Source of the DNA: Polaromonas sp. YR568
GTDB lineage: Bacteria; Pseudomonadota; Gammaproteobacteria; Burkholderiales; Burkholderiaceae_C
Assembly (NCBI GenBank): GCA_945878995.1
Contig: CAMCUN010000038.1
Location: forward strand, 1 to 35,113
Length of the DNA: 35,113 bases
Reading direction: 5' to 3'
Below the pieces are notes generated by a model. That model ran no database searches. It was not told where the DNA came from and saw nothing but the letters and a program-made list of their open reading frames with translations. This document shows, piece after piece, positions 29,986 to 35,113 of the stretch (position 1 is its first letter; the number at the start of each line of letters is the position of its first letter). A program made the position numbers and the translations under genes.

Positions 29986-31440
29986 ATGACCCGACTTTCC
30001 CCGGCCCTCCTGGCGCAATTGACTGATATCGTGGGCGCCGACGGCGTTTTGCAAACCCCTGAGGACCTGCGTGCTCACGTGACGGATTGGCGCCAGCGCT
30101 ACAGCGGCCCCACCGATGCCGTTTTGCTGCCCCGCAGCACCGAGCAGGTGGCCCGCATCGTCCAGCTGTGTGCCCAGCACCGACTCCCCCTCATTCCGCA
30201 GGGTGGCAACACCGGGCAAAGCGGCGGGTCTGTGCCCTTGGCGGACCAGGGCGCCAATGTCATCGTCAACCTGGCGCGCATGAACCGCATTCGCGCCCTG
30301 GACCGCGACGACAGCACCATCAGCGTGGATGCCGGCGTGGTGCTGCAAAGCATCCAAGAAGCTGCGACCCAATGCGGGCGCTACTTTCCGCTCACCCTCG
30401 GGGCCGAGGGTTCCTGCCAGATCGGTGGCAACCTGGCCACCAACGCCGGGGGCACCAATGTGCTGCGTTATGGCAATGCCCGCGACCAGGTGATCGGGCT
30501 CGAAGTCGTGCTGCCCGACGGCCAGGTGTGGGACGGCATGCGCAAGCTGCGCAAAGACAACACAGGGTACGACTTGAAGTCGCTGTTCATGGGTTCCGAG
30601 GGCACGCTGGGCCTCATCACGGGCGCGGTGCTCAAGCTCTATGCCCAGCCTGTGGAGCGTGCCGTGGCCTGGGCCGCTGTGCCCAGCCTGCAGGCGGCGG
30701 TGCACACGCTCTCGCTGCTGCGCGATTCGTTCGAGTCTCGGCTGTCCGCGTTTGAATACCTGTCCAAAGGGCAGTTGCAACTCGTCAACCGCCATGTGGC
30801 GGGCACTGCCAATCCCTTGCCGGGCGATCACGACGGATTTTTGCTGGTCGAGCTGAGTGACTCGGTGGCCACCGGGACGCTGGACGCCATGCTGCAAGGC
30901 GCCCTGGCGAACGCCATGGAGCGGGGCCTGCTGGAGAACGCGGTGGTGGCCACCAGCCACGCCCATGCCGCGGCGTTCTGGAAGGTGCGCCACAGTGTGT
31001 CTGAAGCCAACCGGGCCCATGGCATGAGTTTGAACCACGACGTGGCAGTGCCGACCTCGGCCTTGCCCCTGTTTGTGTCGCGCGCGACCGAGCAGATTCG
31101 GGCCCGTTTTGCGCAGGCCGAGGTGATCACCGTCAGCCACTTAGGCGATGGCAACGTGCATTTTTTAACCATCTTTCCTCGCCCGTTTTGGGAGCAGCTT
31201 GAAGATCCGGTGCAGTACGCCGCCGATGTGAGGCGTGTGGTTTTTGATTTGGCGGCTGAATGTGAGGGCACCTTCAGCGCCGAGCATGGTGTGGGTCAGG
31301 GCCTGACCACTGAGCTTTCGCGCTACAAGTCGCCTGTAGGCCTGCAGCTGATGCACCAAGTCAAGGGCCTGCTGGACCCGCACTGCATCATGAACCCCGG
31401 CAAGGTCTTGCGGGCTGACCCTGCGCTGGCAAGGCCATGA
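29986..31440 (+). CDS. FAD-binding 2-hydroxyacid dehydrogenase (GlcD/D-2-hydroxyglutarate dehydrogenase-like)
   Basis: The protein is 484 residues from the ATG at 29986. It has a PCMH-type FAD-binding domain with 'LIPQGGNTGQSGGSVPLAD' and 'GSCQIGGNLATNAGGTNVLRYGN', and a C-terminal FAD-oxidase domain with the metal/substrate-binding 'SHLGDGNVHFL' and 'SAEHGVGQ'. Such enzymes oxidise D-lactate, D-2-hydroxyglutarate, glycolate or similar acids to 2-oxoacids. The start is chosen because homologues begin close to it; a GTG at 29887 with GGAGA upstream gives a 33-residue extension and is an alternative. It converges with the flavin reductase gene. Confidence 0.88.
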   Translation: MTRLSPALLAQLTDIVGADGVLQTPEDLRAHVTDWRQRYSGPTDAVLLPRSTEQVARIVQLCAQHRLPLIPQGGNTGQSGGSVPLADQGANVIVNLARMNRIRALDRDDSTISVDAGVVLQSIQEAATQCGRYFPLTLGAEGSCQIGGNLATNAGGTNVLRYGNARDQVIGLEVVLPDGQVWDGMRKLRKDNTGYDLKSLFMGSEGTLGLITGAVLKLYAQPVERAVAWAAVPSLQAAVHTLSLLRDSFESRLSAFEYLSKGQLQLVNRHVAGTANPLPGDHDGFLLVELSDSVATGTLDAMLQGALANAMERGLLENAVVATSHAHAAAFWKVRHSVSEANRAHGMSLNHDVAVPTSALPLFVSRATEQIRARFAQAEVITVSHLGDGNVHFLTIFPRPFWEQLEDPVQYAADVRRVVFDLAAECEGTFSAEHGVGQGLTTELSRYKSPVGLQLMHQVKGLLDPHCIMNPGKVLRADPALARP

Positions 31441-31473
31441 GCTTGCTGCGCAGCGCGCGGCAGGCGCAAAGCC

Positions 31474-31488
31474 GGCGGCTCAGCCGCC
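31474..31488. terminator. GC-rich hairpin between convergent genes
   Basis: GGCGGCT and AGCCGCC flank a single base, overlapping the stop codon of the flavin reductase gene. With no T-run it would act only as a weak or Rho-assisted terminator for the two convergent genes. Confidence 0.35.
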
Positions 31489-32109
31489 TGGGGAGCCCGG
31501 CTTGCCCGCAGGCCTGAGCATGGTGAACAACTCCCGCGTGTAGGCGTACTCGCCCCGCCCGTGCATGCGCCCAATCAGGTCCAAGACCGGGGTGTCGATG
31601 TGGCACTTGCCGGCGTCAAGCACGGCGTTGTCGTCGACATAGACCGACAGCACGCGTGCAGCAACAATCACCCGGCCAGCGCCCAGTTCCAGAAAGTGCA
31701 TGGGCACACACTCCAGGGCCACCGGGCTTTCGGCAATTCGGGGCACGCCCACCAAGTGGCCGGGCACTGTCGTCAAACCCACTTGCGCGAGTTCATCAAT
31801 GCCGTAATCGAATTCGACCGAGGTCTCGTTCATGGCCTGAGCCAGCCGCTGCGGCACCAGGTTCACCACAAACTCATTGCGCGCTTTGATGTTGGTGGAG
31901 GTGTCCTTCATGCCCGCACCCCGACCCATGATGCCCAGACACACGACAGGCGGGTCGTCGGAAAACAGATTGAAAAACGAAAACGGAGCGGCGTTGAGCA
32001 CGCCCTCGGGGCTGGCACTCACCACCCAAGCAATGGGGCGTGGAACGATGGTGGCAGACAGCAGTTTGTAGCCGTCGCTGGGGGGGAGTTGGGCAAGATC
32101 GAACCACAT
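31480..32109 (-). CDS. Flavin reductase family protein (FMN-binding split barrel)
   Basis: This 209-residue protein has the split-barrel FMN pattern: 'LLSATIVPRPIAWVVSASPEGVLNAAPFSFFN' near the N-terminus and 'RNEFVVNLVPQRLAQAMNETS' in the middle. Family members supply reduced flavin to oxygenases or act as flavoprotein reductases. The ATG at 32109 is chosen over a GTG at 32115 because GGAG is five bases before it. It is divergent from the Rieske oxygenase gene across a 543-base gap filled by repeats, so a functional link to the oxygenase is possible but not shown. Confidence 0.88.
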   Translation of the reverse strand: MWFDLAQLPPSDGYKLLSATIVPRPIAWVVSASPEGVLNAAPFSFFNLFSDDPPVVCLGIMGRGAGMKDTSTNIKARNEFVVNLVPQRLAQAMNETSVEFDYGIDELAQVGLTTVPGHLVGVPRIAESPVALECVPMHFLELGAGRVIVAARVLSVYVDDNAVLDAGKCHIDTPVLDLIGRMHGRGEYAYTRELFTMLRPAGKPGSPGG

Positions 32110-32215
32110 AAGCACTCCATTGTCGGTGGCCCCCGCTTGTGTGCTGCCCCGCCCTGCAGGGGCTCAGGCCAGCGGCTTGAAAGAGGTTCCCGTTGCCCGC
32201 GTTTTTCAAGGCCCG

Positions 32216-32511
32216 TTGTAGGAGACAAGCCTGCAAGCGATTCGTGCCGGACCACAGGCGTCACCGCAGGCGAACATTCGCCGGCAGGCCGGCTCCTACA
32301 GGGAGAGCATCGGTTTGTCTTTGTAGGAGCTTGCCTGCAAGCGAATCGTGGCAGTAAACGGACATTGCCTCACGCCAACATTCGCCGGCAGGCCGGCTCC
32401 TACAGGGAGAGCATCGGTTTGTCTTTGTAGGAGACAAGCCTGCAAGCGAATCGTGGCAGTCAACGGGCATCACCTCACGCCAACATTCGCCGGCAGGCCG
32501 GCTCCTACAAA
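32216..32511. repeat. Tandem array of three REP-like doublets
   Basis: Six REP-like units form three head-to-head pairs with a period of about 104 bases: at about 32216, 32321 and 32425 (TGTAGGAG-type arm) and at about 32276, 32379 and 32485 (the opposite arm, core TTCGCCGGCAGGCCGGCTCC). The stretch between pairs (GGGAGAGCATCGGTTTGTCT) is repeated exactly at 32301-32320 and 32405-32424. The first arm comes in two versions, GGAGACAAGCC and GGAGCTTGCC. The array is REPIN-like. It lies in the 543-base gap between the flavin reductase and Rieske genes, which holds no credible gene. Confidence 0.8.
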
Positions 32512-32588
32512 TACAAATAACCTGGGTCCCTCAGGCCAGGAACGGAAATTGGAGGAATCTGCTGAATTTTCAGCGCGCCTGAGCAATA

Positions 32589-32608
32589 ATACTTAGAGGA
32601 CGAAGTAT
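32589..32608. promoter_or_regulatory. Inverted repeat upstream of the Rieske oxygenase gene
   Basis: ATACTT and AAGTAT flank 8 bases in an AT-rich stretch 45 bases before the Rieske gene start. It may be an operator for a regulator of the aromatic acid genes; no regulator is seen beside it. Symmetry and position are the only evidence. Confidence 0.35.
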
Positions 32609-32652
32609 ATGATCGTAGGTTCTGATTCCTTTTTTTAAACCATCGCCCCACC

Positions 32653-33972
32653 ATGATCACCCGCGAAGACAACGAACTGCTGTGCCGCGTCGAGAACGAC
32701 GCGCCCATGGGCCGGCTCATGCGCCAGCACTGGATGCCCATTTGCCTGACAGAAGAAGTCGCCGAGCCCGACTGTGACCCGGTGGCCGCCCAGGTGCTGG
32801 GTGACAAGCTGGTGGTGTTCCGCGACAGCGAGGGCCAAGTCGGCGTCATGGACGAGGCTTGCCCGCACCGGGGCGTCTCGCTGCTTTATGGCCGTAACGA
32901 AGAAGGCGGCCTGCGCTGCCTTTACCACGGCTGGAAGATGGACGTGCGCGGCAAGGTCACGGAGATGGTGTCTGAGCCGGCCTCCAGCGGCTTCATGGAC
33001 AAGGTGCAGCACCGGGCCTATCCGGTCAAAGAATGGGGCGGCGTGGTCTGGGCCTGGTTGGGGGCCCTGGATGCCGTGCCTGAATTTGTGCCGCCGCGCT
33101 GGGCGCCCACGGCCGATGTGCGGGTCTCGCTGGTCAAGGTGCTGGTGCCGGCCAACTGGGCGCAAATTCTCGAAGGCGCCATTGACTCGGCGCACAGCTC
33201 CAGCCTGCACAGCTCAGACATGGTGCCTGCCCGCGTGCAAGGTGCCGAGGCCACCGCCTCCAACTGGTTGCGCCCCTCCACCGACAAAGCCCCGCGCATG
33301 CAGATGCAGCGCGCAGGCTACGGCTTTCGCTACGCGGCCATTCGCCGGCCGCTGATGAACGCGCAAACCCACGAGTACGTGCGCTCCACCGTGTTTGTGG
33401 CGCCTTGGACGGTGCTGATCCCACCCAACAACCTCTACAACGTGGCCAACATGAACGTGCCGGCCGACGACACGCACACCAACTTTTACTTCATCGCCTG
33501 GGGCGACCCGGCGCAAACGCCAGAGACTGAAACCTGGCGCAAGTTCTTGGGCCAAACCGTGGGCGTGGACCTGGACGAGCGCTACCGCCCCAAGCGCAAC
33601 CACGAGAACCGCTTTTGGCAAAACCGCCAGGCCATGAAGGCGGGCAACTTCACCGGCATCACGGGCTTTCCCAACCAAGACATTGCCATGTGGGTGACCA
33701 TGGGGCCCATCGCCGACCGCACCAAAGACCGGCTGGGCGCCAGCGACATGGCGGTGGTGGAGTTCCGCAAGCAAATGGTGGAAGCCGTGCACGCCGTGGC
33801 CCAGGGCGCCCCCGCCATTGGCACGGGCGAGCACGCCATTCCAGCCGAGGTGTGCGCCTTTCAAAGCGTGATCCCCAAAACCCAAGATTGGCGCGAATTT
33901 GCCGCCGCGCCTGTGAACGCCAGCAGCCAGGCGCAAGCCGGCACCGACAACAACTACGCCGTGAAGGCCTGA
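32653..33972 (+). CDS. Rieske non-heme iron oxygenase, phthalate 4,5-dioxygenase alpha subunit-like
   Basis: This is a 439-residue oxygenase. The Rieske [2Fe-2S] ligands are Cys70 and His72 (CPHRGVS) and Cys89 and His92 (CLYHGW). The mononuclear iron site has the D-x2-H-x4-H motif at Asp178, His181 and His186 (DSAHSSSLH). Length and the motif context fit the phthalate 4,5-dioxygenase (Pht3/OphA2) group, which has only an alpha subunit and needs a separate reductase. The reductase is not in the window. The next gene is a 4,5-dihydroxyphthalate decarboxylase homologue, supporting a phthalate-like substrate. No strong Shine-Dalgarno sequence precedes the ATG. Confidence 0.9.
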   Translation: MITREDNELLCRVENDAPMGRLMRQHWMPICLTEEVAEPDCDPVAAQVLGDKLVVFRDSEGQVGVMDEACPHRGVSLLYGRNEEGGLRCLYHGWKMDVRGKVTEMVSEPASSGFMDKVQHRAYPVKEWGGVVWAWLGALDAVPEFVPPRWAPTADVRVSLVKVLVPANWAQILEGAIDSAHSSSLHSSDMVPARVQGAEATASNWLRPSTDKAPRMQMQRAGYGFRYAAIRRPLMNAQTHEYVRSTVFVAPWTVLIPPNNLYNVANMNVPADDTHTNFYFIAWGDPAQTPETETWRKFLGQTVGVDLDERYRPKRNHENRFWQNRQAMKAGNFTGITGFPNQDIAMWVTMGPIADRTKDRLGASDMAVVEFRKQMVEAVHAVAQGAPAIGTGEHAIPAEVCAFQSVIPKTQDWREFAAAPVNASSQAQAGTDNNYAVKA

Positions 33973-33977
33973 ACACC

Positions 33978-34967
33978 ATGAACCGCTTGAGACTCTCCGT
34001 TGCCATGGGCGACTACGACCGCAACCGCGCCTTGTTTGACGGCCGCACCCAGATCGACGGGTGCGACCCGGTCTACATGCTGCTCAGCCCCGAGGAAATG
34101 TTTTTCCGCGCCATGCGCAGCCAAGACTTTGACATCACCGAGCTGTCGTTTTCCAGCTACCTGGTCAAGCACTCGCGCGGCGACTGCCCCTACATTGCCG
34201 TGCCGGTGTTCCTGTCGCGGGCGTTCAGGCACACCTCGATTTACGTACGAAAAGACCGCATCCAGCGGCCCGAAGACTTGGCGGGCAAGCGCATAGGCAT
34301 CCCCGAGTACCAGCTCACCGCCATTGTGTGGGCCCGCTCCATCTTGCAAGACGACCACGGCATTGCGCCCGAAGACGTGACCTGGGTGCGCGGCGGCATT
34401 GACACGCCTGGCCGCCCTGAAAAAATCAAGCTGCAGTTGCCACCAGGCGTCAAAATCGAAGACGCGCCCGAAGGCAAAACCATCTCCGACCTGCTCAACG
34501 AAGGCGAGATCGACGGCTTCATTGCCCCGCGCCCCCCCAGCGGCGCGGCCCTGCACAACCCGAACGTGGGCTGGCTGTTTGAGGACCCGACCACCGTGGC
34601 CAAGGACTACTACAAGCGCACAGGCATCTTCCCCATCATGCATGTGGTGGGCATACGCAAAGAGTTGGCCGAGCAGCACCGCTGGCTGCCTGGGGCCGTG
34701 GTCAAGGCCTTTGGCGAGTCCAAAACCCGCGCCTTGGAGTTGCTGGCCGACACCTCGGCCACCAAGGTCACCCTGCCCTTTGTGGAGGAGCAACTCAAGG
34801 CCGCCAGAGAAACCCTGGGCGCAGACTTTTGGTCCTACGGCGTGGGCCCCAACCGCCGCACGCTAGAAGCCTTCAGCCGCCACCACTTTGGCCAGGGCTT
34901 GTCCTCGCGCCAGGTGCCGGTGGACGAGATGTTTCACCCGTCGACTTACGAGTCGTACAGCATTTAA
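33978..34967 (+). CDS. 4,5-dihydroxyphthalate decarboxylase-like protein (Pht5 family)
   Basis: This 329-residue protein has a periplasmic-binding-protein type fold but no signal peptide, as in the Pht5 family. Typical segments are 'ACP-free' start MNRLRLSVAMGDYDRN, 'MLLSPEEMFFRAMRSQDFDITELSFSSY', 'PEDLAGKRIGIPEYQLTA' and 'GEIDGFIAPRPPS'. In the phthalate pathway it decarboxylates 4,5-dihydroxyphthalate to protocatechuate; non-standard members may act on other substituted aromatic acids or bind them. It starts 5 bases after the Rieske gene, so the pair is one operon, in the order oxygenase then decarboxylase. The dihydrodiol dehydrogenase step is not in the window. Confidence 0.87.
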   Translation: MNRLRLSVAMGDYDRNRALFDGRTQIDGCDPVYMLLSPEEMFFRAMRSQDFDITELSFSSYLVKHSRGDCPYIAVPVFLSRAFRHTSIYVRKDRIQRPEDLAGKRIGIPEYQLTAIVWARSILQDDHGIAPEDVTWVRGGIDTPGRPEKIKLQLPPGVKIEDAPEGKTISDLLNEGEIDGFIAPRPPSGAALHNPNVGWLFEDPTTVAKDYYKRTGIFPIMHVVGIRKELAEQHRWLPGAVVKAFGESKTRALELLADTSATKVTLPFVEEQLKAARETLGADFWSYGVGPNRRTLEAFSRHHFGQGLSSRQVPVDEMFHPSTYESYSI

Positions 34968-35094
34968 GGGGCGAGGGAGCCAAGTTCCCCGATTTCCTTA
35001 CTGCGCGCTGGAGCAGTCCCCGATTTCCTCCCTCCCCCTTTGGGGGGAGGGCTGGGGAGGGGGGCACGCGTGAGGAAACAGTGGTTCGATCCGT
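34968..35094. other. Intergenic end region with a G/C-run hairpin
   Basis: No gene is visible. A 13-base direct repeat (TCCCCGATTTCCT) occurs at 34986-34998 and 35017-35029. A 9-base hairpin (CCCTCCCCC / GGGGGAGGG) with a 4-base loop follows at 35030-35051, a pattern often seen as an intergenic element in this group of bacteria; it may act as a terminator after the decarboxylase gene. Confidence 0.45.
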
Positions 35095-35113
35095 GGGGGG
35101 GGGGGGGGGGGGG
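35095..35113. other. Terminal poly-G run, probable assembly or sequencing artefact
   Basis: The last 19 bases are all G. Such a run at the very end of a sequence is a known product of two-colour short-read chemistry or of contig ends and should not be read as biology without checking. Confidence 0.75.

Noticed and set aside
29962..31140. A 392-codon minus-strand open frame across the FAD-dehydrogenase gene
   Set aside because: It is antisense to a gene with clear FAD-binding and metal-binding motifs, and its composition is that of a shadow frame.
32216..32511. CRISPR array
   Set aside because: The repeats alternate in orientation and the inter-repeat sequences are themselves repeated, unlike unique CRISPR spacers; no cas gene is present.
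32261..32596. Short open frames inside the REP array, on both strands
   Set aside because: They translate the tandem repeat itself (recurring CHDSLAG and GRPAPT units) and are not credible proteins.

Overview
The window reads as chromosomal DNA of a high-GC betaproteobacterium, most likely Burkholderiales and probably Comamonadaceae. That placement is inferred from gene content: a Bug-type (TctC) solute receptor, a TRAP system, a BenE transporter, DUF1800/DUF1501 export genes, a phthalate-type ring-oxygenase locus and GC-rich coding sequence with short, sometimes AT-rich, gaps. No rRNA, tRNA, CRISPR array, integrase or transposase was seen. The window ends in 19 consecutive G, so the right edge is probably a contig end or a sequencing artefact.

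Left part (1-12430). A partial molybdenum hydroxylase operon (1-897, minus) is followed by a DUF1800-DUF1501 secreted protein pair (1121-4189, minus), a gap with five REP-like units, a divergent MFS/BenE transporter pair (4777-7440), and an arsenate detoxification locus. The last consists of arsR (7501), an ArsJ-associated GAPDH gene (8842), arsJ (9891) and a second MFS gene (11138). GAPDH makes 1-arseno-3-phosphoglycerate and ArsJ exports it. Two look-alike ArsR operators lie before arsR and before the GAPDH gene. An orphan AbrB-type antitoxin and a brnT-brnA toxin-antitoxin pair are lodged between the two halves.

Centre (12472-27627). This is the most unusual part. Two convergent catabolic blocks meet at about 20.2 kb. 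The rightward block encodes a Bug receptor, a TPP-dependent enzyme and a three-subunit biotin-dependent carboxylase (carboxyltransferase, biotin carrier, biotin carboxylase). The leftward block encodes an SDR dehydrogenase, a TRAP transporter (DctP, DctQ, DctM), a cysteine hydrolase and an aldehyde dehydrogenase. The whole is bracketed by two paralogous proteins, each with an N-terminal helix-turn-helix and a citrate-synthase-like domain, each divergent from the block it adjoins. Their citrate-synthase domains have lost key catalytic residues but keep putative ligand-binding arginines. Both divergent promoter regions carry the same palindrome, CAATC-N2-GATTG. I propose that these are metabolite-sensing regulators of the bracketed pathway; this is inference.

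Right part (27660-35113). A YafJ-type glutamine amidotransferase and a YgeA-type amino-acid racemase run divergently from an Lrp/AsnC regulator with a near-consensus Lrp site in its leader. Then come an FAD-linked 2-hydroxyacid dehydrogenase, a flavin reductase, a tandem REP-doublet array, and a Rieske oxygenase followed by a 4,5-dihydroxyphthalate decarboxylase homologue. The last two suggest a phthalate-like aromatic acid pathway that continues outside the window.
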